From the NCBI GenBank assembly GCA_009823505.1, contig VZQC01006595.1, positions 956,472 through 1,020,471 on the forward strand: DNA of 64,000 nt, written 5' to 3'. A program made the position numbers and the translations under genes. Of the stretch, positions 36,980-48,764 are shown in pieces; position 1 is the stretch's first letter; each line of letters opens with the position of its first letter. The notes beneath the pieces were generated by a model, which was given only the letters and a program-made list of their open reading frames with translations, was not told where the DNA came from and made no database searches. Source of the stretch: Rhizomys pruinosus (lineage: Eukaryota; Chordata; Mammalia; Rodentia; Spalacidae).

Positions 36980-37029
<50 letters not shown>
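36980..37029 (+). repeat. (CA)n microsatellite
   Basis: About 24 ACAC units. Confidence 0.97.
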
Positions 37030-37030
<1 letters not shown>

Positions 37031-37387
37031 GCAAACATACAAATGCACATGCTAGTTCTGCACACACACTCATTGACACATTTCTGCTTGTTGAATTAAC
37101 CCCATCTTTCAAAGTACAAGGAAAACATCAGTGTTGAGGGCAGCCAGGTGAGCAAAGCAATCTCTCTACTGAGATACATCTCTAGCCCTAAAATGTCACT
37201 TTTTTCAAGAAGCCTTTCCTGATTCCATCCCCCAACTGTGTGTGTCCATACACACATACATGTATACACACACACACAACTAAATGGGCTTTCTCTGAGT
37301 ATTTGGTAGCAGACCCCTTCTTTCATCCTCTTTACAATAATTCTCACTTGGGTTTCTATCTCAGATAAGACCTCTCAAAGTAAGGCT

Positions 37388-37547
37388 TTTATTTATTTTA
37401 TTTTATTTTATTTTTTTGAGACAGGTTCTCCCTGTAGCTCTGGCTGTCCTGGAACTCTGTAGACCAGGCTGGTCTTGAACTCATAGAGATCCCCTGCCTC
37501 TGTCTCGAGTGCTAGGATTAAAGGTGTGCAACACCATGCCAGGCCTC
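37388..37547 (-). repeat. B1 SINE
   Basis: Reverse B1 with a TTTTA-rich tail; ends ACACCATGCC. Confidence 0.92.
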
Positions 37548-37564
37548 TAAGTAAGGGTTTTTTA

Positions 37565-37603
37565 TTGTTTTTTGTTTTTTTTTTTTNGTTTTGTGTTTTG
37601 TTT

Positions 37604-37639
<36 letters not shown>

Positions 37640-37755
37640 TCTTTGGCTGTCCTGGAACTCACTCTGTAGACCAGCTGGCCTTGAACTCACAAAGATCCGC
37701 CTGCCTCTGCCTCCCACAGTGCTAGGATAAAGGCGTGGCACACCACCCCAGCCAA
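37565..37755 (-). repeat. B1 SINE with ambiguous base and T33 run
   Basis: Reverse B1; the sequence has an N at 37587 and single-base losses such as ACCAGCTGGCC. Confidence 0.88.
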
Positions 37756-38084
37756 TACAATTAGGTGCCACACACTTTTTTTTTTGGTTTTTAAATGACA
37801 TTGTCTTTAACACAAAAGCCCTGAGGAGATGCGTGGTTTTTAATATGGCAGCATCTTCCAAAAATTTGTATGCCTTCTATCAAGAGCCTCAGGTTACTTC
37901 AGAGGCTTAACCAGTTTGAGAAACCCAGTCCTTGTAATTCTGGGACAGAAAATACACTGCTCATCTTATCTTCAGATGTTTCTTACTTCCCAGGGGCCCC
38001 AAAGACAGAAGCAATTTCATAGAGGAAGCAGCTCAGGAGTTAGGAACCATATACTGTACTTCTATGAATTAAAAAGCTTGGGAG

Positions 38085-38215
38085 ATGCCAGGGGTGGTGG
38101 CGCATGCCTTTAATCCCAGCAGCTGGGAGGCAGATCTGAGTTCAAGGACAGACTGGCAACGTGGCCCAGAGGGTCCCGAATCCAAAAACAAAACAATAAA
38201 AACAAAAAAAAACAT
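38085..38215 (+). repeat. B1 SINE, indel-rich
   Basis: 'ggtggtggcgcatgccttta' start; the middle is shortened and garbled. Confidence 0.75.
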
Positions 38216-40560
38216 GCAGGCTACCACTGCATCTCAAGCTTAAATGAAACACTCTTGAGTATAACATTATAGCTCGAAGAAAATATTAACCTGGGACTGT
38301 AGATGCAGCAGCCTCTGGTAGAGTGCTTACCTAGCGTGAACAAAAACTCTATGTTCAATGCCCAGCGCACCTGCATACCCCTAGTGCAAACGCCAAGTCA
38401 ACATCATGCCCGTCAAGAGACACTAGTCGGTACCAGCGTCGTCTCGGAACAGATAGCCGGAAAAACAAAATGAATCTCTCTATTAACAGACTAAACAGAA
38501 GCCTCTTACATAGACCTACAGCACATTCACGTGATGTAGAACTTCACATGTAACCTCAACTCTTTCCCTTGCAACATGAATCTGGCAAACGACACTGCTT
38601 AGCTACTTGATACGTTACGCACCCCCAAAACACCTTTCACATTGATCTCATTGATCTCCCACACTCAAATATGCAGATTAACATTATTCCTAAACTGATG
38701 TAGCTCAGAGACATGCAAACTGTTCCAAGACTACAAAGCTAGTGAAGCCAGCATAGCTCTGCAGTTATTTCCTATTAGACAATATCTTGGATCTACGTGA
38801 TTCTTTTATTGTTTTATGTATGTCATTAATTTATTATTTAGTATTTATGTAGTTGTACTGTATTGCTGCATGTAGTGTTGTGCACCCGTGTCGTGCAATG
38901 CCACGGAGGTCAGAAAAAGGGTCTCAGATTCCCTGGACTAGTTTCTCTGGAATTGGAGTTACAGCGGTTTTCTGCATGTTAAGTACACGATATTAACATA
39001 CCCTGACACTCCCCTAAGGAATGACATAACAGGAGACAAGGCTATTTCAGTAAAGGAAACAACTTTGTTTGTTTGTTTTTCTTCCTAATCACAGATATCC
39101 ACCTGCCTCTGCCTATTGGAGCAGCTTCATTCACACTCATTTCTAGCGCTGTTTATACAATCCGGAGTTTGGTATTGCATCATCCCAACATCCTCTGTGG
39201 ATGTACTAAAATCTCTGAGACGGGACACCCATTTCCAAGAAAACTTGCATATCTCACTTCTATCAGGTTCTCAGAAACTGCCTCTGCTGAAAAAGCACTT
39301 CTTCCATTTGAGCCCCCAAGGCCTGGTTTGCCTTTTGAACAATTTCTCTTTTTACAATGGGTCAGAAAGGGTGCTTAACTCTGCAGTAGGCTTGTCAATC
39401 TAATCACTCAAGGAATGTCTAAAAATCAGTGATACCTATCTCATCCTCCCTTGAGGCTAAAGGACCCAAGAGTGACTGAGGTGCTTTTACAATGTCTGGC
39501 TCCAGACCCCCATAACATACCTGAAAATCCTTTGTCACTATCCTACCCCTATAGTTACCTTAGATTGCAGGAACAGCAGAGCTTCCCAAATTACCCCTGG
39601 ACAGAGCTATCACCTCTTAGGAACCAAATGAGCCCTTCAAGCAATAACCACCTCTTCAAACTGCCTCGCAGAACTGGAAGGGATGCAATAATCAACGGGG
39701 CCACACTTCGACCATAACAGCTTAATGACACATACCGCTTGCCACCCATTCTTTCTCTAAATCTATAGCTCATGTCAGTCCCCTGAAAGATGGGCTTAGA
39801 GTCACCCACCGCACCACTTTTTAGAACTTAGGACGGTGGCTTTGTGGCCTTGCTGATTCAATCTTCCTCTGCTTCTGATTCTCATCTCTAGTTGTGTACC
39901 AGGGTTGTGTGGCTAAGACTAGCAGAGTGGAGCCTCGGTTTTCACTTGAAAACTCTATTAACAGCAGCATACTGGTCTTGAGGCTTTTAGAAAAATGTAT
40001 CTGCATTCTAGCTTTGGCATGAAAAACCTTAGCTAATCCCTAGTTCACAAACCTGACCTCTCAAATGGCTACATAAATAATTCCTTACTTTGGACTGCAC
40101 TTAATTATCTTTGTGCCAGTTCACCACAAACCCACCCTGTGTGTGTGTGTTGCGTGTGTTTGTGTGTTTGGTGGTACTGGCAGTTGAGCTTAAACCCTCT
40201 CACATACTAGACAAGCATACTACCCACTGAGGGAGATTCCCCAGCACCACAGCCCCAGCTTTCTGTTGAGACAATCAAGATGTTAATGATACTTTCAGAC
40301 TACAAACTTGGAACGCCTCATTCCTCAAAGATAAAGCAGTAAAAAGAACTGTAGCCTGTGGCTACCCTAAAATTCATGTCAGATACAAAATAAACTTTAA
40401 GAAATCTAATATATTCTCAAACTTACTGCATACTTAAATATAATCGCGTGCAGTATAGACTATCCCCTAAATATCTCTATAAAATTTTAAGTAATGCTCA
40501 GACTTTTAGCTCCAGAAATTGACTAAAATAGTCTCAGGCATTATTTTTAAAAATCATAAG
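38205..40560 (+). repeat. Direct duplication copy 1 (degraded)
   Basis: From 'ggctaccactgcatctcaag' to 'tttttaaaaatcata'. Near-identical to 40705-43160, with 39050-40040 essentially base-perfect and the left 800 bases full of small deletions. Contains a MIR (38625-38765) and a truncated B2 (about 38800-38980, minus). Confidence 0.95.
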
Positions 40561-40704
40561 TTCTTTGCGCGGCGTCGTTCTGTGTATAGTAATATCATGT
40601 TCATCCCACAAGCACATTGGTAATATGATTTCATTATTTTCTTCCCAATTAGTAGTCCTTATTTCCTTCTCTTATTATTCTAGCAAGAAAAAAAAAAAAA
40701 AAAA
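40561..40704. other. Segment between the two duplication copies
   Basis: About 120 unique bases followed by an A22 run. No counterpart is seen next to either outer edge. Confidence 0.7.
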
Positions 40705-43160
40705 AAAAAGCTTAGGCTACCACTGCATCTCAAGCTTAAATGAAATCAAACTCTTGAGTTATAACATTATAGCTCTGAAGAAAATATTCAACCTGGGACT
40801 GTAGATGCAGCTCAGTCGGTAGAGTGCTTACCTAGCGTGAACAAAAACTCTATGTTCAATGCCCAGCACTGCATAACCCCTGTGATAGTGCTAACATGTA
40901 ATCACAGCACTCAGGAGATGGGCATGGTCATCTTCAGCTATATACCAAGTTCAAGATCAATATGAGATACAAGAGACCTGTCTGGAATTCATAAGCCTCT
41001 GTCTCAAGATAGAAAAAACTGAATCTCTCTATTAACAGACTAAACAGAAGCCTCTTACATAGACCTACAGCACATTCACAGTGATGTAAGAACTTCACAT
41101 GTAACCTCAACTCTTTCCCTTGCAACATGAATCTGGCAAACTGCTATACTGCTTAGCACTTTGATAGTTACCACCCCCAAAACACCTTTCACATATGATC
41201 TCATTTATTCCTCACACTCAATATGCAGATTTTAAACATTATTCCTAAATTACTGATGTAGCTCAGAGACATGCAAACTGTTCCAAGACTACAAAGCTAG
41301 TGAAGCCAGAGTCAAAGCTCTGCAGTTATTTCCCTAGGTTAGACAATATCTTGGATCTTACGTTGATTCTTTTTAATTTTTGTTTTATGTAATGAGTATT
41401 TTTATAATTTTATTTATTTTTTTAGATTTTATTTATTTTTGTATGTGTATGTACTGTCTGCATGTAGGTTTGTGCACCCGTGTCGTGCAATGCCACGGAG
41501 GTCAGAAAAGGGTCTCAGATTCCCCTGGAACTGGAGTTCTCCTGGAATTGGAGTTACAGACGGTTCTCTGCATGTTAAGTACACGATATTAACACTACCC
41601 TGACACTCCCCTAAGGAATGACATAACAGGAGACAAGGCTATTTCAGTAAAGGAAACAAACTTTGTTTTGTTTGTTTTTCTTCCTAATCACAGATATCCA
41701 CCTGCCTCTGCCTATTGGAGCAGCTTCATTCACACTCATTTCTAGCGCTGTTTATACAATCCGGAGTTTGGTATTGCATCATCCCAACATCCTCTGTGGA
41801 TGTACTAAAATCTCTGAGACGGGACACCCATTTCCAAGAAAACTTGCATATCTCACTTCTATCAGGTTCTCAGAAACTGCCTCTGCTGAAAAAGCACTTC
41901 TTCCATTTGAGCCCCCAAGGCCTGGTTTGCCTTTTGAACAATTTCTCTTTTTACAATGGGTCAGAAAGGGTGCTTAACTCTGCAGTAGGCTTGTCAATCT
42001 AATCACTCAAGGAATGTCTAAAAATCAGTGATACCTATCTCATCCTCCCTTGAGGCTAAAGGACCCAAGAGTGACTGAGGTGCTTTTACAATGTCTGGCT
42101 CCAGACCCCCATAACATACCTGAAAATCCTTTGTCACTATCCTACCCCTATAGTTACCTTAGATTGCAGGAACAGCAGAGCTTCCCAAATTACCCCTGGA
42201 CAGAGCTATCACCTCTTAGGAACCAAATGAGCCCTTCAAGCAATAACCACCTCTTCAAACTGCCTCGCAGAACTGGAAGGGATGCAATAATCAACGGGGC
42301 CACACTTCGACCATAACAGCTTAATGACACATACCGCTTGCCACCCATTCTTTCTCTAAATCTATAGCTCATGTCAGTCCCCTGAAAGATGGGCTTAGAG
42401 TCACCCACCGCACCACTTTTTAGAACTTAGGACGGTGGCTTTGTGGCCTTGCTGATTCAATCTTCCTCTGCTTCTGATTCTCATCTCTAGTTGTGTACCA
42501 GGGTTGTGTGGCTAAGACTAGCAGAGTGGAGCCTCGGTTTTCACTTGAAAACTCTATTAACAGCAGCATACTGGTCTTGAGGCTTTTAGAAAAATGTATC
42601 TGCATTCTAGCTTTGGCATGAAAAACCTTAGCTAATCTCCTTAGTTCACAAACCTGACCTCTCAAATGGCTACATAAATAATTCACTTACTTTGGACTGC
42701 ACTTAATTATCTTTGTGCCAGTTCACCAAAAACCCACTGTGTGTGTGTGTTGCGTGTGTTTGTGTGTTTGGTGGTACTGGCAGTTGAGCTTAAACCCTCT
42801 CACATACTAGACAAGCATACTACCCACTGAGGGAGATTCCCCAGCACCACAGCCCCAGCTTTCTGTTGAGACAATCAAGATGTTAATGATACTTTCAGAC
42901 TACAAACTTGGAACGCCTCATTCCTCAAAGATAAAGCAGTAAAAAGAACTGTAGCCTGTGGCTACCCTAAAATTCATGTCAGATACAAAATAAACTTTAA
43001 GAAATCTAATATATTCTCAAACTTACTGCATACTTAAAATAATCTGGTGAGCTATAGACTATCCCCTAAAATTATCTCTATAAAATTTTAAGTAATGCTC
43101 AGACTTTTAGCTCCAGAAATTGACTAAAATAGTCTCAGGCATTATTTTTAAAAATCATAG
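40705..43160 (+). repeat. Direct duplication copy 2 (well formed)
   Basis: Second copy of 38205-40560. Its MIR (41165-41330) and truncated B2 (41400-41575, minus) align to consensus without the losses of copy 1. Confidence 0.95.
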
Positions 43161-43164
43161 TCTT

Positions 43165-43336
43165 GCTGGGCGTGGTGGCGCACGCCTTTAATCCTAGCAC
43201 TTGGGAGGCAGAGGCAGGCGGATCTTTGTGAGTTCAAGGCCAGCCTGGTCTACAGAGTGAGTTCCAGGACAGCTGGGACTACAGGGAGACCCTGTCTCGA
43301 AAAGACCAAAAAATTAAAAAATAAATAAATAAAAAT
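43165..43336 (+). repeat. B1 SINE
   Basis: Perfect 15-bp target duplication AAAAATCATAGTCTT (43150-43164, 43337-43351). It sits exactly at the right edge of duplication copy 2. Confidence 0.96.
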
Positions 43337-43351
43337 AAAAATCATAGTCTT

Positions 43352-43578
43352 AGGCTAGAGATGGCTCAGCAGTTAAGAGAGGACTTCTTCCCTTTCCAGA
43401 GGACCAGAGTTCAATCAATTCCCAGCAACCACATTGAACAGATCACAACCACATTGAACAGATCACAACCACCTCTAACTCCTGGGGGATTCAACACCTC
43501 TAGCCTCTATAGGCACATTTACTCAGATCCACATACAAGAACACAGACCCTTGGTGCACACACAATTTTAAAAAATCT
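43352..43578 (+). repeat. B3-type SINE with internal 20-bp tandem repeat
   Basis: 'agagatggctcagcagttaa' head. Two exact 20-base units at 43427-43446 and 43447-43466. Confidence 0.75.
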
Positions 43579-43579
43579 T

Positions 43580-43805
43580 GGAGGCTGGACAGACAGTTAA
43601 GAGCACTGGCTGCTCTTGCAGAGGACCCAGGGTTCCATTCCCAACACCCACATGGTGGCTAACAATTGTCTGTAACTCCAGTTCCAGGGTATTGGATGGC
43701 CTCTTCTGACCTCTGAGGGTATTATATAACACAGGTGTACTTATGTAGGTAATACACTCATACATAAATAATAAAAATAGAAAAATATTTTAAAAAATAA
43801 ATCTT
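43580..43805 (+). repeat. B2/B3 SINE
   Basis: 'gagcactggctgctcttgca', 'cacccacatggtggctaaca', A/T-rich tail. Confidence 0.85.
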
Positions 43806-43845
43806 ATAAAAAGGCAAACATCTTTGGTCCCATCTAGTCATATAT

Positions 43846-44051
43846 TTTTATTTTTTTTATGTGTATGAATGTACTGTCTGCGTGTAGGTTGTGCACCCTT
43901 GTCATGCAATGCCACAGAGGTCAGAAGAGGGTCTCAGGTTCCCCTGGAAATGGAGTTAAAGCCGTTTCTCAGCCGTCATGTGGGTGCTGGGGATCGAACC
44001 CAGGTCCTCTGTAAGAGCAGTTCTTAACCACTAGGCCATCTCTCCAGCCCC
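43846..44051 (-). repeat. B2 SINE, older form
   Basis: Reverse B2, single 'ccctggaaatggagtt' block, ends CCAGCCCC. Confidence 0.92.
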
Positions 44052-44137
44052 CTATTTTTTTTTAAAGTTTAAGAGTTTTATCACCAAGGTGTGAAATACT
44101 CCCCAAATGACATTCTAAGAAGCTTCTAAAAGCTTGA

Positions 44138-44260
44138 CTAAGCTAGGAATGGTGGCTCACATCTCTAATCCTACCATTACTGAGTATTACTGAGGAAGCA
44201 GAAGCTATAGTCAAAGCCAGCCTAGCCTACATAGTGAGAACCTGTCTTCCCAGACCCTCC
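44138..44260 (+). repeat. Old B1-like monomer
   Basis: 'aggaatggtggctcacatct' to 'gtgagaacctgtctt', diverged. Confidence 0.6.
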
Positions 44261-44711
44261 CAAAACAAGCTGACTGATTTTCAAGTCCTGCTCCTACATA
44301 CAGATTCACCATCCCTAACAATAACCAGATGCAGTTACACACAACACCATCAGAAAGGCAGAAGCTGCCTCCAAAAGGTATGTTAGTAGTAGTACCACAA
44401 CCTTCATCACAGTGAAGGAAAGTTTGTTGTCCCTGAAGTCTTCGGGTCACTACCCCGAGGCTGAGGTTCAGTGATTCCTAGGGTCCAGAAATTGTGGTAA
44501 GGTGTCCACAGCTCAGGACTTTCTGAGTAGTGAGAACTGCTTCTAATTCTGTACTCTATTTTAATGGCAAAGACAGTGCTATGTTCACCTTTATCTTGAA
44601 AATCTGTTCCTCTACTTCAGAAAAAGAATTCGATAAACCAAAGCTCATCCACAACCAGGATACCACACTACCCCAGGGCTTCCTTTACATCTTGGCCTCG
44701 TTCATCTGCCA

Positions 44712-44930
44712 AGTTTTTTGTTTTGTTTTGTTTTCAAGCTTATTTTTATGTGTTTTGCCTACATGTTTAAGTATACCAATGCATACAGTGCTCACTATAG
44801 AAGAGGGCATTGGATCCCTTGGAACTACCATTTCAGACAGCTGTTAGCCTCCATGTGGGTGTGGAAACCAAACCAAGGTCCCCTGCAAGAGCAGTCAGTG
44901 CTCTTAACCCCTGAGCCTTCTCTCCAGCCT
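44712..44930 (-). repeat. B3/B2 SINE, diverged
   Basis: Reverse order: 'gggcattggatcccttggaa', 'gcaagagcagtcagtgctct', 'ctctccagcc'. Confidence 0.75.
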
Positions 44931-44934
44931 ACTA

Positions 44935-45520
44935 CCTAAGTATGAAGCAGGGTTAACAACCACCTAAACCTAACAGGGAATATAAACTGCTGGCCACATC
45001 AAAAGCAGTATTAGCAATGCAAAGTAGATCTGTGTGTTTGTGACAAGTCTAGCAAACAGCAGCCAAATGCCTAATTCTTTACAAAGAAAATCAGATCACT
45101 AGTATACTGTCATACATAAAATGTCCTTCAGTATACTTCTAGTTAGCACAAAGTCCAGTGAAAGCTGACAGTGGCCAGCCCACACTCCAATCGGGATAGA
45201 GCTGACTGCAGCAGTACACAGAGAGCACAGTAGATAAAGGCCCCTATGGGATAGTTAGCTGGAAATCCTTACCTCTCTCAGCCTGCTTACACATGCATTG
45301 CTTGAATTTATCATTCTCCAATGTCTCTAATGCCCAACATGGAGCACATAATAATGGGAAATAAATGTGTTACAATACATTCGTGCACACACATGCACAC
45401 ATAGGCAAACCTTTGACTTGGGAGCATTTCAAAGTCAGATGAGAACACAAGGTTATTCAGGAAAAGGCAGCTGTCAAAATCACAAGGGAAAAGAAAATTC
45501 CAACTAGAATTCCAACTAGT
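44935..45520. other. Intergenic, nothing recognised
   Basis: Unique AT-rich sequence without a supported feature. Confidence 0.5.
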
Positions 45521-45524
45521 AAGG

Positions 45525-45647
45525 CAGAGGCAAGTGGATCTCTGTGAGTTCAAGGCCAGCCTGATCTACACAGTGAGTTCCAGGCCAGCTGCAGCTACAA
45601 GGAAACTCCATCTCAAAAAAACCAAAAATTAAAAAAAAAAAAAAAAC
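45525..45647 (+). repeat. B1 SINE, 5'-truncated
   Basis: Starts at 'aaggcagaggcaagtggatc'; A-rich tail. Confidence 0.88.
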
Positions 45648-45649
45648 CC

Positions 45650-45866
45650 TGGGGGCTGGAGAGATGGCTCAGTGGTTAAGAGCACCGACTGCTCTTGCAG
45701 AGGACCCGGGTTCGATCCCCAGGACCCGCATGGCGGCCGAGAGCCATCTGTAGTTCCAGTTCCAGGGGAATCTGGCGCCCTCTTCTGATCTCCGCGGCAT
45801 TGCACGACAGGAGTGCACGGACCTGCATGCAGACAATGCATTCATAACACATAGGAAAATAAATTT
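45650..45866 (+). repeat. B2 SINE without the internal duplication
   Basis: 'gatggctcagtggttaag' head and a single 'agttccagttccagggg' block. Confidence 0.93.
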
Positions 45867-45868
45867 AG

Positions 45869-46011
45869 GCTGGGTGTGGTGGCGCACGCCTTTAATCCTA
45901 GCACTCGGGAGGCAGAGGCAGGCGGATCTTTGTGAGTTCAAGGCCAGCCTGGTCTACAGAGTGAGTTCCAGGACAGCTGGGGCTACAGGAAGACCCTGTC
46001 TCGAAAAGACA

Positions 46012-46060
<49 letters not shown>
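45869..46060 (+). repeat. B1 SINE with (AAAT)n tail
   Basis: Full B1 followed by about 12 AAAT units, in the tail of the preceding B2. Confidence 0.95.
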
Positions 46061-46061
<1 letters not shown>

Positions 46062-46467
46062 TTTTAGAAAATCAAAAATAAAAAAAAATTTTTTAAAGAT
46101 TTAAATTTTAAAAATCATTTATTAAATTTACCAAATGACTGTTGAGAAAGAGTGAAGGCACTTTCAGTTACCTTAGCTTTTGGCATCCTCCAAACAGAGT
46201 ATTTCAATGTGTTGTACCTTTTCTCCCCTGCCCTGACCCCAGCAGGGTACAAATGACAAGTCCATTTCCGTAATCCCTGCTCTCTAGAGCTATGCTCTAG
46301 TGTGAGAAATACAGAACACGGCTGAGTGCACGTTGAAGCTGGAGGCATGTGGAATGACCCAGCAGTGGGGAAACAGACACACTATAGTAATCTACCATCC
46401 TCGAGGTTTGTAGCACAGCAATAGCGTAGCCATAGCTACTAAATGAAGCTTTAAAGAAAAACAAAAG

Positions 46468-46670
46468 TGGGGTTGGAGAAAAGCCTCAGCGGTTGAGAAC
46501 ACTGGCTATTTGCAGAAGACCCAGGTTTAAATCCCAACACCCACATGGTAACTAACAACCACCCATAACTCCAGTTCCAGTGGATCCAACACCTCCTTCT
46601 GTCCTCTGCAGCCACTGCACAATAGGGGTGCACTTGCTCACATAAAATACATTTTTAAAAAATTAAAAAG
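46468..46670 (+). repeat. B3-type SINE
   Basis: Diverged head 'ggttggagaaaagcctcagc', 'cacccacatggtaactaaca'. Confidence 0.7.
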
Positions 46671-47029
46671 TGAGGGAACATTGCAAAAATTCAAACACTT
46701 ATAAGGTTTTTAAACAGCCATGGAAAAAAAGAACCCAGTTAGTGACATCTCCCATTTTTCCACATAATTTAGTGACCACGCTCTGAAGCTGGGTGAGCAC
46801 AGGTGAAGACTTAAGAGAGAACAAGGCAAGCTACACAAGAGTGTGAATGAAAGCCTTTCCCCATCATCTACCAGAGTCTAATCAGTTATTTCTGAAAGTT
46901 AATGGAATTGCTATTTCCAAGTTAGAAGCTATCCCTTTCCACAGTTACGTAACAGACTTCCAACAGATATGGAAAAGCTATAACCAATAAGGATGGGAAG
47001 TGCCTTTTTATTTTGGGAAAGTAGATAGG

Positions 47030-47178
47030 GCTGGCTGGGAGGTGAGGCAAAGTCTCATATAACTCAAGCTGGCCTCAAACTTGCCATGAAGCCAAGCATG
47101 ATGTTGGACTTCTGATCCTCCTGCCTCTACCTCCCAAGTGCTGGGATGACAGGCATGCACGACCATTCTTGGTTCTCA
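47030..47178 (-). repeat. Old B1-like element
   Basis: 'actcaagctggcctcaaact', 'tgcctctacctcccaagtgc', reverse order. Confidence 0.65.
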
Positions 47179-47204
47179 ATCCTTCCTGAGTAAGGCTACT
47201 ATAC

Positions 47205-47385
47205 TGAGTTTTGTTTTTGTTTTGAGACAGCATCTCATGTAGTCAGGCTAGCCTGGAAATCACTATGCAGGTGAAGATGACCTTGAACATCTCATGCTCC
47301 TGCCTCCACCTCTGATGCTAGGGATGGAAAACAGGACAGTGTATGCTGAGCACGCTGGGACTGAGCTTTACCCCCAGTCCTGGTA
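47205..47385 (-). repeat. B4-type SINE
   Basis: Reverse B1-like part, then an ID-like part 'gctgggactgagctttaccc'. Confidence 0.6.
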
Positions 47386-47901
47386 AAACATGTTTTTGAA
47401 CACCAGTGCTATATTAATATTATATCAGACTCAATACTGTAAATTCTGCTACAAACTAAGTCTGGTATTATGTATCCCAGGACAGTTATGAATTCAACCC
47501 AACACATTTATAGATGATGAAGTCACGATGCAATGTCAAAGGGTTGAACACCCCATAAACCTAAGCCACCTACACTCACTGAGCAGTATCACTCACTAAG
47601 CCAAGACTATAAACAAGTTCGCTGAGTCAAAGAAAACAATGTTTAAATAGAAAGCCATGTTACTCTCATCCATTTGCTGCTCATGTTCTTCTGTGACTTC
47701 CTCATTCATAAAATCATGTGCCTATCCAATGACTATTTTTAGAGGCAAACCTTGAGTTAAGCACTGCTCAAGACAGTCATCAAGCAGGACCCACAGGCAC
47801 TGTGCTAAGATGTTGGGATACACATATCTCTGTTCTCCAGGACATCACTGCATGACCCAAGTACTCTCCCTAGACTAGTCAAAAATAAAATGCTGGGGCA
47901 G

Positions 47902-48100
47902 ACTTTATGTGAGATAGCTGGTAAAGACACTTGTCACCAAGTCTGATGACCCGAGTTCCATCCACAGTTCCATACTGTGAATCCACATGGTAGAACAGAC
48001 TCCTGCAGGTTGTCTTCGGACCTCTACTTGCATGCCGTAGCATGCTCAAGCACAAACACACAAAAGAAACACAAGTGAAAAAGAAAAAAATAAAACAAAA
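47902..48100 (+). repeat. B3A-type SINE
   Basis: 'gtctgatgacccgagttcca', 'ccacatggtagaacagactc', 'ttgtcttcggacctctactt'. Confidence 0.75.
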
Positions 48101-48107
48101 CAAAAAA

Positions 48108-48222
48108 ACAACATGGGCATGGTGCCATACACCTTTAATTCTAGTACTTAGAGGCAGAGGCAGTTTCTGAGTTCAAGGCCAATTGAATGTACATAGTGAG
48201 TCCCTGTCTTTAAAAACAAAAA
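48108..48222 (+). repeat. B1 SINE, shortened
   Basis: 'atgggcatggtgccatacac' to 'gagtccctgtctttaaaaac'. Confidence 0.8.
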
Positions 48223-48225
48223 TCA

Positions 48226-48330
48226 GGAGCTGGAGAGATGGCTCAGTGGTTAAGAGTGCCAATTGCTCTTGCAGAGGACCAGGGTTCAATTCCCAGCACC
48301 CACATGGCAGCTAAGAACAGTCTTTAAGCT
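48226..48330 (+). repeat. B2 SINE 5' half
   Basis: B2 head through 'cagctaagaacagtctttaa', stopping where the next B1 begins. No right half follows. Confidence 0.85.
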
Positions 48331-48331
48331 A

Positions 48332-48478
48332 AGCTAGGCATGGTGGTACCATGCCTTTAATTCTAGCACTTGGGAGGCAGAGGCAGGCGGATATCTGTGA
48401 GTTCAAGGCCAGCCTGGTCTACATGGTGAGTTCCAGGCCAGCTATAGGGAGATCCTGTCTAAAAAAATAAAAATAAAC
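48332..48478 (+). repeat. B1 SINE
   Basis: 'taagctaggcatggtggtac' to 'gatcctgtctaaaaaaataa'. Confidence 0.92.
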
Positions 48479-48764
48479 TAGTGAAGCTTCATTCTGCCTC
48501 TTTACAAATTCTTCTCATCCAGCTCTGCTTAGTTCTAACACATTATGGTATCATGCCAAAGTTGAGTCCCTACAGAACTAAGACTATACTGTTATCAGCC
48601 TAAACTGGATTAATGTTCTAAGCTTCTCATACAAATTGGTCTAGTGCCCTTAAGGTTTATGTAGATATATTTATCTCATTCTTATCACCTATAGAAGATG
48701 AAACAGAGTAATAAAACAAAATCTGTAACATAAGAGCTAAAGTTTGGGACAAACACGTAGGAGC

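Noticed and set aside
39073..39378. 101-residue open frame present twice (also 41663-41977)
   Set aside because: Repeated only because the DNA is duplicated. No family resemblance, no neighbouring exon signals; identical non-coding sequence explains it.
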